DNA of 64,000 nucleotides from Centroberyx gerrardi (GCF_048128805.1 NC_136017.1:10519807-10583806); one strand, 5' to 3'; counted from the stretch's first letter, positions 28,275-40,874 are shown. Notes: a model not told the origin generated them from the letters alone. Numbers and translations: made by a program.

Positions 28275-29860
28275 TTTTCCCTTTATTGTTTTTTGTATGT
28301 TTGTGTTGTTACTATAAAAGGAAAGGTAAGTGTTCCTCTTTATATAAGGGATATATTTTGCCTTTCATTACCGCACATGAAAGCATCTAATTGCTCACTG
28401 ACAAAGCAGAGGTCACTCACTGCCGCTCTATTGCTGCCTTCATGTGCTGTCAGGAATATTTGATTCAACAAGTAGAAAGAACTTGAAAGAACGACCCAGG
28501 TACTGTAAGACTGGGGAAACTGGGGGTTTCTGACAGCCGAGTTGCTTTTTCTGAATAACTTTTGACTAATAAATTAAATAAAACCTGATTAAAACATCAC
28601 TTATAGGCCTGATGCACATTTTCTCCTCTTAATTCTGTCGTTGTGAAGTAATATAATAATTCTTTGCTAAGTTCTTTGCCACTCGATTTCTAAAATGAAA
28701 CAACAGCCAAACAAAATAACTCAGTTTTGCGATAACTTATAACCAAAAGCATCTGAATGCACGACAAGTCATATTTACAACTTCAGTAATTGGAAGCAGG
28801 AACTTCCGAGGAGCATCTGTACAACAGCAAGGCAGGGAATCGCACCAACAACACTACTGCCACCTAGTGGTGAAATGTGGAAAGTGCACATTTTGGCACA
28901 CATTTTGAAACATAAGGTTGAATATAGAACTTTTTTCCAAAGTCGGTTGTAAAAGAAATCAGCAATATCACTGGACTACATTTCAATAATTTAAATTATT
29001 GTGTTTGTTTATTGTTTAGCGTTGTGTTTTCTGATAAATGACTAACAAGGATTAATATTAGGCTATATAATATTATATAATATTATAGCTATACACAAGT
29101 TAAGCCACAGATGATGAGAAAACAATGAGGACGTTAGAATGAGATAACAACAACAATAGGCTATTAATAATAATCCTAATAATCCTAATCATAATAATAA
29201 TAATAGTAGCCTATTTATATACCACCGTTCTTAAAGCAAGTTTACAAAGTGTTTTAATGACAGCTTTCACTGCAAGGCCTGACGTCCAATTAATTGCCAT
29301 ATCAGCGGCCTGCAAAGGCCATATAGCCTATTAAACTTTTCGGAACAACTGACTAAATGCAAAACGGATCTATAAATGAGTCTATAAATGTTTTACTGTA
29401 ACGGCTATTTGGTAATCCAGTAAGATTCATTTTGAAGTGCGTTGATCATTTAGGCTACATACTGCACTTTGAGACTGACTGACAGACAACTGGATCCTGT
29501 TGGTCCTTGCCGTCCTGCTGTGTAACGCTATAGACCGACATGTTTTGTGAAAGTGGATGATGTACATCATACATCATAATTTGAGGAGCCTATTTATCAG
29601 GTCTTTAATTATGTGTTTCAACCTGGTTTAAACTTTTGAAATACGATTCTGGTTAAATTGCGTCGGTTACGGCGCTGGGTGGTAACGCCTAACGAGTAAG
29701 TAACGAAGTAGTTACATGATCAGTTCACCAATAATATTACAGTTAGGCTACCAATCAAAATCTAGAAAAGGTTAAAGAAAAAAAAGTGCGCTTAATTCAG
29801 GAAAATATATTGAATTCATGAGAAAGTTAAAATGTCTAACATTTTTTAACAGTAGCCTAT
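28275..29860 (+). repeat. Repeat unit copy A of the abcb11-dhrs9 island
   Basis: This segment is closely similar to 30,715-31,288, 41,386-41,578, 48,864-48,985 and 49,558-50,500. Shared words include gaaagcatctaattgctcac, gccacctagtggtgaaatgt and gaaatcagcaatatcactgg. Copies A and B start about 2,440 bp apart, suggesting a tandem duplication or repeated insertion of one longer element. Copy A carries the single (empty) site ACTGGACT at 28,972-28,979 that is duplicated around the insertion in copy B. No coding sequence was recognised. Confidence 0.75.
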
Positions 29861-29893
29861 TTTGAGTTTTTGAAGTTTAAGTAATGTATTTGT

Positions 29894-29937
29894 GAATGTC
29901 CTGTAGTAATCAATACATTGGTTACTACAGGACATTC
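29894..29937. repeat. Perfect 16-bp stem hairpin
   Basis: GAATGTCCTGTAGTAA and TTACTACAGGACATTC flank a 12-nt loop. No known role. Confidence 0.6.
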
Positions 29938-30714
29938 AATACATTCATTCAATACAAGAGTAGTTATAAAAAGTAGTAGCCTATGGGCATAGGCAGCAGT
30001 TCCCATTAGCCAGGACAGACTTGGTTAGGGGATCAAAACACAACTCTGCAATACTCATTTCTAGTAACTTTTAAAAAGACTATCTGATGAAATTGACCAT
30101 ACAAAAAAATAATAAAGAATAAACTCCAATAGATGAACAGTTTGTCATACAAAACAAGATGCCACACCAAACAATTGTTTTTTACAACCACCAATCTCAT
30201 CTTTTATCATTGGCTATATAGGATGTTTTGACTCGGGTGCTAAACAAATGACAGATCTGACGTGATAATTAGTGTTTTATGTAGTTGTCTATTCCTTCCA
30301 ACTAACTGCACTGATATTATCTGGTTTCTAGTCATGTATTTTTTTTGTGCACTGCTCCTTTTTAAGAGCTAAGTGTGTTTTTTCTCCAAGCCCTGCTACA
30401 ACACTGCTTTTAGCTTGAAAAGATGTTAATTACAAAGCACAGACAAAAAGCCAGCACAGTACCTGTTCAGTTACAGCCGAATAATGAGCCATGCAAAGCA
30501 ACGTTTTAGACAAGATGCACGCCATCCAATATAGTGAGGAATAAAGTTAGCTATCTCCCCCATTTCACTAGCCACTAGTTTAACATTACTTACTTTTTTT
30601 TGTGTGTGTGTTGCTACTGGTGTTATTGCTGGTTGTTTTCCAAAAGGATTTCTGTTTCTCCAGCAAGCTAGCTACCGGACAATGTTAACAATACTGGAGT
30701 CAGTTAGCTTGTTT

Positions 30715-31288
30715 GTTTGTATGTGTTTGTGTTTTTGTTATAGCTAAAAGGAAAAGTGAGTGTTGAAATATTCCTATAAAAGGAAGAGTGAGTGAAAGCA
30801 TCTAATTGCTCACCGATAAAGTTTGGGTCACTCACTCACTGCCGCTCTATTGCTGCCTTCAAGTGCTGTCAGGAGTTTTGACTTAATAAGTAGAAAGAAC
30901 ATGAATGACCCAGGTACTGTAAGACTGGGGAAACCGGGGATTTCTGATAGCCGAGTTGGGTTTTTTTGAGTAACTTTTGACTAATATATTAAAGACAATC
31001 TGATTAAAACATCAATTACAGGCCTGATGCACATTTTCTCCTCTTGCTAAGAGGACGCCTCCACGACGTCATACTTACAACTTCAGTAATTGGAAGCAGG
31101 AACTTCCGAGGAGCGCTTGAAGGCAGCATCTGTACAACAGCAAGGCAGGGAATCGCACCAATGACACTACTGCCACCTAGTGGTGAAATGTGGAAAGCGC
31201 ACATTTTGGCACATTTTGAAACATAAGGTTGACTATAGAACTTTTTTCCAAAGTCGGTTGTAAAAGAAATCAGCAATATCACTGGACT
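30715..31288 (+). repeat. Repeat unit copy B, left part
   Basis: Parallel to copy A from gtatgtgtttgtgtt onward, with scattered differences. Around 31,110-31,130 it has a short extra segment (cgcttgaaggcagc) that copy A lacks. It breaks off at 31,288 after ACTGGACT, and the alignment to copy A resumes at 41,378 on the far side of the insertion. Confidence 0.75.
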
Positions 31289-31580
31289 GGAGGACCAAAA
31301 TAGTCACAATTAAATAAATAAATATGCGTCAGTGAAATAAATAATTACATAAATAAATACAGAAATACATAAATAAATTAATAATTGATTGATTGTTTTT
31401 CTTTTTCATTGCTCCTGTTTTTATTTCATGATAACACTTTTCATTTCATAATGTCACTTTTCATAATGTCTCAGCCTCTGTCAATCAAAGCGAATGGGGC
31501 GGGATCTATTTGCTGATTGGGTAATCCTTTGCAATCATATTTTTTCCTGGCTCTGAGGCTGGTCTTGCCCCATGGGCCAA
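31289..31580 (+). repeat. Left inverted end of the 10-kb insertion
   Basis: Pairs with 41,117-41,377. It is rich in AAATAAATAAAT words and then has gcgaatggggcgggatc and ccatgggccaaa near its inner edge. The two ends differ by several indels, so neither is recent. Confidence 0.8.
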
Positions 31581-33920
31581 AAAAAAAAAGTCATAATATT
31601 ACGAGAATAAAGTGGTAATTTTGAGGAAAAAAGTCTTACTTTAATTATTTTAATATATTATCAGCACCTGGATAAGGACCTGACACTGCGGGAGAGAAGA
31701 GGAGCAGTTCACTTTCCCACAGAATCCCGACAGCTGCCAGCAGCTCCCAGCACACTCAGCTAACAGCTAACAGCTAATTGTCAAGGAGGTTCTATATTAA
31801 ATTGTAGGGAAATTGTTTGCTAACTCTAGCTATGTTTAGCATGCATTCCTACCTATGATTCCTACTATGGACGTCAATTTTGGGTCATTTTTCTTGGCCC
31901 AACATCTGTCATCGACCCTCATTATTAACAGTTAACTAGGGAGATTATTAGGCTACTTCCTGGCTCTATTGAGTGCATTGATTCTTGTATTGATTAATAC
32001 CTTCTACCATGACAGACATTACTGTCTTCTACTACGATTCCGTTCTATTCTACTACAACTCTAGTATTTTTACTGTAGCTCTACTGTCATATAGTATGAG
32101 TCTACCCCAGTGATGTTGACCTGGTTTCTTCTGGTTTCTTGAGCTAGAGGTTTTTTGTGAAACCTCCTGGAGATCTGTCCTCTCTGTCCCGTCTGTCTGA
32201 GGAGCCCAGACCTCTGGTCCCAGAGTGCTGGGACCAGAGTCCTGTTCTCCTCCAGCAGAACCTGATGGAGCAGGTAGGAAGAGGGACCAGAGCCCCGTAG
32301 GCTTTGTGGAACCAATTAATTCAGCATTGATTTGTTAGGCTAACTCTAGTCAGGATTTTCACAGTAATCCTCGTTTTTTTTCTATGTGACCATGGCATCC
32401 CTCTCTGTGAAGTTCTCAAGACTATTCTTGATGAAACTACCTGCTTAAGCCTTTATGTCACATTTAGTCAACTGAGAGTTGCCTGTCTGTTGTGAAAAAA
32501 TCACGATCAAAACAAAACATTTACTTCATGCATTGACTTACCTGCTATAGGTAAAATCACTGATCTCCTGGTAAGTGAATGTCCACTGGCTGCAGCAAGG
32601 ATCCTGTCCATGTGTGTGACTTCTAGCCTACTGCCTGGTGTAACGTTACAAGCCAGTCATGGGACATTTGGCATGTGTCAAATTCAGGTTTAGGCTAGTT
32701 GCTGTAGGTTGCTGAGTCTCGAAACATTTTGAAGCAGTTTACCTGATTGCTAGTTTGTTTACCTGGCCTCTGTCAAAAGTCCAACTAGTTTCAACTTTTT
32801 TAACAGACTGATCTCTATCAATCCATGCCATCCAGCAACACACAGGTCTCACCGAAGTACATTCATAACTAGTAATTTTTATGTGGTACAAATGCACATG
32901 TGAACGCCACCATATTGCGGCGTAAAGAGCGCGTACCATAATTAGGCACCGCAGTGCGCACTGGGCACAAACAGCCCGGCTGCCTCTGACTTGAGTCCAC
33001 TTGGATCCATGGAGCTAGTGGATTTTCTAATAAACCATCTTCCATATTAAATTCTTAACTACCTGTGCTATGTGTGCTGCCTTGGAATGAGAGGACGTTA
33101 AAGTTTACTGTTACTTTAGTGTGCCTCCTTTGGCTCAGGATCTTTTTAGAACTGCCTGGGGGATGAAACCTTTCTTAGCTTTCATGTGCGGACTGGGAGA
33201 AGAGCTTCATTTTTGGGATCAGGTTACTGGTAATTAACACATTAAAGACTACACGACTTTTTGGGAGCCAATATATGAAAATCATCTCTGTGTATCTGGT
33301 GCGTAAATCTACCTTGTGCGCTTGCTAACGCTTTAGCATACAGTATGGTAAAGGACAACTCCAGCGTGATTTGAGTTTAGACATTTTACATCCCTTTAAT
33401 GTTGACTGTTTTTACATGCATGTGCCACAATTAAAGATATTTTAAAATCAGTTTTGCCATACCACTCGGGCTCATTCACTCTCATTCAATTCCAAACGGT
33501 ACAGAAAACAACTCTGGAGACTTAATTCAGTCAGTAAAGGTAGTCCATCACTCTGAATGAGAGGCTGCCATCAGAACGATAATATCAGGCTAAAAACTTT
33601 TACATTTTTAAAGAAGTTCCGTTCACGGTTTCATATTAGTGTTCAGGAACACTGCATGAGCTAAGACGAGACAAACTTACCACCGTTTTCTACTTGTAAA
33701 CAAATATACCGCTTCCAGGTCATTACATGTCCGATTTCTGCATTTTCCACGCCAAAATAAAACTGTTAACCACTAGGACACAACAACTACAACAACTTAA
33801 ATCTGGAGTCAATCAGATTTAAGTTCGCATGCAACACATGCAATGAGTCATATTTTGGCTAAAACATATGGGAGAGTCGTACACTTTCATTTTAACACAA
33901 TATGTTCTTCAAATACAAAA
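31581..33920. other. Insertion interior, no gene recognised
   Basis: Unique-looking sequence without recognisable exons. A GC-richer patch at about 32,150-32,310 has an open frame on the minus strand but no splice sites or family resemblance that I can defend. Confidence 0.45.
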
Positions 33921-34708
33921 TGTTTTATGCTTTAGTACAATAGCCTCTTACTGTAATGTCTGACAAGGTTGGAGAACACTTTGGGAGGGACCGTGCCTGC
34001 ATGCAGAACTTTTCAAGATCCTTGATATTCTTAGGTTTGCACTTGCAGACTGCCTTCTTCAGTTCAGACCACAGATTTTCAATAGGGTTCTGGAGACAAG
34101 ATGGCCATTGCAAAACATCAATTTTGTGGTCCCACAACCATTTCTGTGATGATTTTGATGTATGTTTGGGGTCGTTGTCTGGTTGAAAGGTCCTTCCATG
34201 GCCAAGTCTCAACCTCCTGGCAGAGGCAACCAGGTTTTGGGCTAAAATATTCTGATACTTAGTGGATTTCATTATGCCATCGATCTTAACAAGATCTGGA
34301 CCACTAGCAGTAAAACACCATATTTCCTCCACCATATTTCACCGTGGGCATCTGGTGCTTTTCCTTGTATGCAGTCGTCTTTTGTCGCCAAACATGTGGA
34401 TGGTGTGCATGGCCAAAAAGTTCCATTTTGGTCTCATCTGACCACAACACACAATTTCAATTGTAGTTCCAGTGATGCTTGGCAAAGTTCAGGCGCTTCA
34501 GTTTATGGGTTGCATAGGTGTCTGTTGATTTTGACACTTGATAACCTCAGCATTCCACTCAACTGTGCAGTTGTGAAACTGATCCTTGGGTTCTCTTTGC
34601 CTCCCTCGCCATCTTCCTCACTGTTCGTGGGGACAATATGCACATGCGTCCTCTTCCTGGTGAATTTGCAACTGTTCCAGATTTCTACAACTTTTTGATT
34701 ATTGCCTT

Positions 34709-35338
34709 TGTTATGACCCTGGGTCATAGTTTGTGTTTGGGTGTGTATTTGTGTTGTCTCCCTCCCTGCCTGAGGGTGGCGGTGTTCACCCCGTTTGTGT
34801 GTTCTCCCCAGAGTGTCGAGTTGCAGGTGGCGGCTGGTGATTGGACGGGAGGCTGATGGCGCCTACTTCAAAAAGGGCGTCTGTCCGATGCCGGCTCACT
34901 CCTTCTCCTTCCTGGCTCCCAACCAGACCGTACTGTGTTCTGCCACATGAATGTTGTCTTGACCTAGTGTTGTAGACTGTCCTTGTTGTTAAATCTGTAT
35001 ATACCTTCTGAAAGAGCAGTCCCGGTAGCCGTAGGGGTGAGAAGCCTTTTTCTTTGTTCTCTTTTCTCTTGTTTATGTTAGGGAGGCAGGTAAGCTGCTT
35101 GTTTTTTTGTTTTCGCTTACTTAAGTTAGGTAAGTTAGTTATTTTTTTATTAGAGATCGTTCTGTTTGTTATTTTGGCTGTGCTCCCCCCGACGCTTTTG
35201 CTACCTTATTGAAGAGGTGTTTAATAAATCAATTCTGTTTGGACTGCACCTGCTGTGGCACTGGTCATCTTTGGGAGTGGGGAAAGAGGGGAGTCACTTT
35301 TGTGCTATGCTCGGTTTTCCCCTAGGCCGGGCGTAACA
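34709..35338 (+). mobile_element. 630-bp solo LTR
   Basis: The segment begins TGTTATGACCC and ends GGGCGTAACA, the 5'-TG...CA-3' form with short inverted tips. It is bounded by CCTT on both sides (34,705-34,708 and 35,339-35,342), a 4-bp target duplication. An AATAAA lies near 35,222. Joining the flanks restores the Tc1 reading words STVKAII. No internal retroviral-type genes are present, so this is the product of LTR-LTR recombination. The strand is inferred from the AATAAA position. Superfamily not determined. Confidence 0.8.
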
Positions 35339-35377
35339 CCTTGACTGTGCTTAGTGGTACTGTGCTTAGCATCATAG

Positions 35378-37740
35378 CATTTATAAAGAATCCTTAACTG
35401 CATATAACAATGCTGTACGTGCTGCAAGAAAAGTCCATTTCTCAAAGATCATTACAGAGAGCGGGAGTGATCCTAGAATACTGTTTTCCACCATTGACCA
35501 ACTGCTGAATCCTGCCCCTGTCTCTGACATTTTAAGCCAAGCCTCTGATGCAAAATGTGAGGAATTTGCTAACTTTTTTAAAAACAAAATCACAACTATC
35601 AGGGCTAGTATCGCTTCAGGTGCTGGTAATTTCAATAACCAACCTTGTAAAAGTCAAACATTCATGAGGGCATTTTCTAGTATTTCTGTTGCAGAACTTA
35701 ATAAGATTGTAATAGAGAGTAAATCTTCCACCTGCTCTCTTGACCCTGTCCCCACTACATTTTTTAAGAGGGTTTTCAATAGTGTTTCAAACTCTGCTCT
35801 GAAAATCATTAATACATAACTTGAGACTGGGGTTTTTCCTGATGCCTTTAAAACCGCTGTTGTGAAACCGCTGTTGAAGAAATCACATTTGGACTGTGGG
35901 GTCCTAAGTAACTACAGGCCCATATCAAACCTTCCTTTTTTAAGTAAGGTACTTGAAAAAGTGGTTTCTAACCAAATTAACAACTTTTTAAATGAAAACA
36001 ACATTCTGGAGAAGTTTCAGTCAGGTTTCAGAGCCAACCACAGCACAGAAACTGCTCTCATCAAAATAGTCAATGATTTGCGACTTAGCACTAATGCCAA
36101 CAGGGTGTCAGTTCTGGTTCTTTTGGACTTGAGTGCAGCATTTGACACCATCGACCACAATATTCTCATAGATCGTCTCGAGAACAGGGTTGGTCTCTCT
36201 GAATGTGTCCTAAACTGGTTCAGAACTTACATTGCAGGGAGAAAATATTTCATCTGTCTTGGAGATCATGTATCAGAGAAACATGATCTAACTTCTGGTG
36301 TTGCACAAGGAAGCTGTCTTGGTCCCCTGCTTTTCTCACTGTACATGCTTCCATTAGGTGATATTATCAGAGAACATAATGTCAATTTCCATAGCTATGC
36401 TGATGATACACAACTATACATTTCTGTAGAGCCAAATCATGCAGATGCCTTAAGCTCCCTCACTACTTGTCTATTGGCTATCAATGATTGGATGAACACA
36501 AATTTCTTAAAACTGAATGAAGATAAGACAGAAATACTTTTGGTTGGCCCCAAAGCCAAAAGAGAAGAACTCTCCACAAGACTTGGGAACCTGAATCCCT
36601 TGATCAAATCAGAAGTAACAAGCCTGGGTGTTATCTTAGATTCTGATCTAAGTTTTAATTCCCAAACAAGGTGACCAGTACAGCATTCTTTCATCTTAGA
36701 AATATTGCCAAGGTGCAGCCCTTCCTAACCCAGAAAGATGCTGAAAAGCTAACTCACACGTTTGTTACAAGTAGACTGGACTACTGCAACGCCCTTTTTA
36801 CCGGCCTCCCAAAAAAGTCTATTGAGAGGCTTCAGCTTATCCAAAACTCTGCAGCTAGGCTTTTAACAAAAACAAGGAAGCGAGAGCATATCACTCCGGT
36901 TCTAGCTACATTGCACTGGCTCCCAGTGTCCTTTAGAATTGATTTTAAAGTTCTTTTACTTGTATACAAAGCTCTCAATGGCTTAGGACCGTCCTACATT
37001 ACAGAATCCCTGCTGTTCTACATTCCATCAAGGTCTTCTACTGCTGGTTTGTTAGAAGTACGAAACCCCACTCAAAAGAAGATTGGGGATGCAGCCTTTT
37101 TTAACTATGCTCCTAAACTGTGGAACACCCTCCCAAAGAATATTAGAGAGGCGGGCTCTGTAAGCATTTTCAAACGACTGCTAAAAACTTATCTTTTCAG
37201 CTTAGCTTTTAAGTAGCCTTCATTTTAACTGTTTCTGTTCAGGATCCCAACAGAGCTGACACGGGCAAGTACAAATTTTCATTGGTCTTGTCCGGGTAAT
37301 GCTTACTTGCACAAGTGAACACTATATGTGGGGGGGACAGAGCTTTACCCTGTATGATTCTCATCCATCTGTGGATGGTGAGGTTTTTGACCAAGAGGAG
37401 AATCTATGATTCTCGTCTGCCTGAGGCAGTGAGATCTGACGTAAATATCGGATCAAGAGTAGAATCAGGAAGGACAGGGGAAAAGTAAATTAAAGAAAAA
37501 CATATGGGTTCACTCACAATGTGCATCTAAAAGTGGGAGTATTTGTTGTGTTCTTCTATCTTTCTATTTTACTTGATTTGATTCTTTTAATGCAATGCAT
37601 CTTGCTTGTTCTTTTACATGAATTTTATCTTTTTAATCTGTCTTTTATCTGCCTTTTATTGATGTAAAGCACTTTGAGCTGCATGTTGTGTATGAAAGGT
37701 GCTATACAAATAAAGGTTATTATTATTATTATTTTATTAT
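35378..37740 (+). mobile_element. 5'-truncated L2-clade LINE
   Basis: The element starts inside ORF2 (frame IYKESLTAYNNAVRAARK) and ends in an ATT trinucleotide tail at 37,722-37,740. The tail is preceded by gtaaagcactttgagctgca and gtgctatacaaataaaggtt, the typical L2 3' terminus. It has inserted into the Tc1 copy. Only the reverse transcriptase and C-terminal part remain, about 2.36 kb. Confidence 0.85.
35379..37216 (+). pseudogene. L2 ORF2 reverse transcriptase remnant
   Basis: The frame shows the linker before the polymerase, then RPISNLPFLSKVLEK, FQSGFRANHSTETALIK, LLDLSAAFDTIDH, the GVAQGSCLGPLLFS block and FHSYADDTQLYIS with the catalytic YADD (about 36,396-36,407). The thumb-side HWLPVSFRIDFKVLLLVYKA and WNTLPKNIR words follow. 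Two lesions are visible: an in-frame TAA at 35,817-35,819 and a frame shift at about 36,665-36,675, after which the frame continues to the TAG at 37,214. The endonuclease domain is missing through 5' truncation. Confidence 0.88.
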
Positions 37741-37959
37741 CTGTCTCCTCTGAGTTGAAAGCTCTTTGATTTTCCACAAAGTGATGGATGACAAATGGAT
37801 TTTACATGTGTGCAACCTCATATTTTGACCCCAGTGAAACAGGAAATGATGAAAGCAATACAGTTTCTGGATTCTGAGATCAATAAAAAAAAATACAATA
37901 AATTTTGTTCATTTTCATGATGGGTGACAATAATTCTGGAGTTGCCTGTATATATATAT

Positions 37960-40335
37960 GTATCATGCAATTCTGACTTCAATTCCTGTTGACCGACATG
38001 TTGCCTCGTCATCTTCTCCAAAATGTTGCATGTTGTATCACAAGCTTTAGGTCCAAGATGCACAAGCAACATTTTGAATTCAGCTGTGGAGAAGGGAAGT
38101 ATTGCTTACAACAGGGATGGGATTGGCAAGCAGGACAAAATCAATGTAACCACACTGGCTATAGGAGAATAATGAAAAAATACTTACATACTTTACATTG
38201 CTTCACAACACTTCCCATGTATCATGGCCCTTATTCCTCCCTCTAACACATTACACTGAGTTGATTTATTAAAAAGTAACTTTTACTTTGAGTATATCTT
38301 AAATTAGGTACTTTTCTTTTTAATTGAGTAGGTGATTTTCCTTCTGCTTAAGTAAAATCTCAGCAGACGCTTCCACAAAATTCAGCGTCACGGGGCTGTT
38401 AGACTCTTAGTCTTGCTATGCTATAGCCTGTAGGTTCATAACTTATAAAAACAAAATCTCAATCTTCATCACTTTAGCTTTCTGGCTAACTCTGCTAACT
38501 TCAGTATGTAAACAAATCAAGTTATGCTTGAAGTCTCACAGGAAGAGAGATCTTCTGCCATTGAAAGTGCATTCTATTAATAGAATTGTAGGCCTATTTT
38601 ATCAATCCCCTAAACAAGCCTTGCAGGTTTACATGTGTGCCATTAAAATTAGCCAGCGTTAGAGCTGACACAGGTTCTCATTTCCTCACTTTGAGGAAAA
38701 TGCTAGTCGCCTATAATTACTTAACATACTGTATGCTAAAGCATTATTATGTGCACCAGACAGAGCTATCTACCGGAGGCACAGAGATGATTTTGGTGCT
38801 AATAGGCTACTCTCGGCATTTGCATGTTGCAAGGGCACCAACTCACCTGAGAACTGCTGGTCAGGGATTATGGCTGAAACTAGTGCCTCTAGCTATACAT
38901 AGACACTCAAATTATGCATGTGTTCCTGGTAGATTGGCACTTTAGCATACATTAGTGATAGAGTGATAGTAGGCTATTAACACTACCAAGGCCAAGCCAC
39001 CGTCAATTAACTCCTGTTTCGAGTGTTAGAACTGAAATCTCTCAGCTTTCTAAATGTGTTGGTAGACTTTCAATATCATGTAAGGAAATAGTGGTTATGC
39101 TTTACTTCCTTCAGTTGACAGATAGTTTTACATCTGAGAATCATTGTGTTAAACCTGGCCTGTCTAGTGTTAAAGCACCAAGCCCTGATTAGAGTGATTA
39201 GAGATGAAGATCAGCCATACTGCTGTGACTGCCCATCTTAATATGATACAGTAACACAATGTCAATGTGATGTAACTCAATGTGATGTTCAACATATAAC
39301 ACAGGGGTATTTTTGTACACAATCGCCAAAATCTGTTACCTTTTGCATGTCTGAACTCTTATTTAGAAAACCATTAGGATTTTGAAAAGGAGGAGAAGAA
39401 CACAGTGTTTGCACTACATTTTTTATTTTACGATTAAGTGCAACAACCAACAACAACACAAACCAATCCATGTCTTAGTTCCGATGATTTTCCACGAACC
39501 AATCACTAGTGACTGACGTATCCGGCCGCTCTGACGTTACTTTCAGTTACACTGATGCTGGGCGTATTTACTAACTTTACCAACAATGTCGGTTTTTGAC
39601 AAAAATATGTTTGTTAAGGAATGATTTCAACAAATATTATTCTGCCGAAACGCCATTGGCCCGATCGTTTTTCCGATCGAGAAATCACTGTTGAATAGAG
39701 CAACAGCAGACTCTGTTGACCAAATCTGAAGAGTGGGCGGGTCAGGAGTCTGGAACCAGGCTAGGACTGGATGCTTCTTTCTGGTAAATGACTGCATTTC
39801 CTATGCTAAGTTTGAAAGGAGGATTTTATTTGCAACATGAATATTCATGTAAAGAATACATAATAGGGATTTCTGTGCACTCCTACCACTGACAATTGGT
39901 TTTCAAAGTATGCTGTCTAATGTCACTTGAATGACACTTGGAGGGTGGCACACTCCTACAAATTTTAAGTGTAACTATCTGTTGAGTTGAGTATGAAACT
40001 TGGAATTTCATGAACATTCACATTTTAACATTCAATGATTTCCTTTTATGTAAAACCATTTTCCTGCTTTTATTTCAGCTCAACTTTAAAAGCCACATAA
40101 TCACCACCAAGAAATGGCTGCCCATCAATAGCTGTGGGTTTTAACGTTAATTGCCTTGTCACAAAGACAGTAAACCGTAAGTACGCTGAATCTATCTGCA
40201 GAGCTGTAAGCAACAGAGAGAGCACTGCACTAACATTGTCAAGTGGAGCCAAAAAAACAATCTATGCACTGTACTGTAAGCGTCCACTAAAAGGCACATA
40301 TTATATTAAATACTGTACAAACCAAGCCCATTTCC
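37960..40335. other. Insertion interior, no gene recognised
   Basis: AT-rich sequence. At 38,255-38,360 it has TACTTTT/AAGTA-rich words like the repeat at 1,495. The expected short last elastase exon (a few residues and a stop) was looked for on the minus strand and not found. Confidence 0.45.
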
Positions 40336-40341
40336 ACTCAC

Positions 40342-40848
40342 ATTGTTGATCCAGGAGATGTAGGCGCTGACGCGGGTGATGACGGAGGGCTTCTTGGGGT
40401 AGTTGCAGCCCATGCTGGAGCCGAAGCTCACCACACCGTGGACGTCCCAGGAGCCGTCAGGGTTCTGGCAGTTCAGGGGGCCACCAGAGTCTCCCTGAGG
40501 GGTAACAGAGCCAGACGTGATGTTCAGGCAAAGGATGGCGAAAACATTTAGAAATTCTACATATATAATAATCATTATGGCACTGTGTAAAACTATTCTA
40601 AACTGTAAGGCTGCTATATTTTCACAGGAACTCCATTTCTGTATTACATGAGACTGTAGAATAAAATGTAGGGGTTGTGGGAAATGTGGGTATGTGACTC
40701 ACGTTGCTGCTAGCCAGCTGTCCATCTCCTCCAGCATAGATCATGTTCTTGGTGACCAGGCTGCCCCACCAGTCAGGCACGGTGCAGTTGGAGTGGCTGA
40801 CCACAGGCAGGAGGGCCTGCTGCAGGATGTCAGTGATGGGACCTCCAG
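40342..40848 (-). pseudogene. Elastase (CELA2-like) fragment, two exons
   Basis: Exon 40,848-40,703 encodes 48 codons containing DILQQALLPVV, WWGSLVTKNMI and AGGDG. Exon 40,494-40,342 encodes 51 codons starting [10 protein letters not shown] with the catalytic Ser195 and ending SWINN. The intron has proper AG and GT ends (ttttccacag, gtgagt) and the exons join in frame, as in mammalian CELA2 genes. The Cys182 position is Tyr (MIYAGG) and the Cys191 position is Ser (ASSNGDSGG), losing both cysteines that flank the Ser loop. Upstream exons with His57 and Asp102 and the last exon are absent. The fragment keeps its intron, so it came by DNA copying, not retrotransposition. It sits inside the 10-kb insertion. 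Confidence 0.85.
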
Positions 40849-40874
40849 CTGTGGAAAAGAACAGGGCATTCAAA

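Larger units (their letters stand above)
33925..37955 (-). mobile_element. Tc1-like transposon copy interrupted by an LTR and an L2
   Basis: On the minus strand, transposase words appear in order from high to low coordinate. KIKELSTQ-like N-terminus lies at about 37,770-37,740. Helix-turn-helix words STVKAIIKKL lie at 35,345 and continue at 34,704. LWSDE with the first catalytic Asp lies near 34,440. DNDPKHTSK is near 34,160 and NPIENLW is near 34,080. The outer end at about 37,930-37,955 (caataattctggagttgcct) looks like the inverted terminal repeat. Removing the L2 and the LTR leaves about 1.2-1.3 kb, the expected Tc1 size. The frame is broken by stops and shifts, and the second Asp to Glu spacing is 32, not the usual 34. 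The copy is dead. Confidence 0.75.

Noticed and set aside
35862..37216. Two separate host genes from adjacent frames
   Set aside because: Both are parts of one L2 reverse transcriptase separated by a frame shift.
40342..40848. Functional elastase gene
   Set aside because: Only two of about eight exons exist here, His57 and Asp102 exons are missing, two conserved cysteines are lost and no last exon was found.
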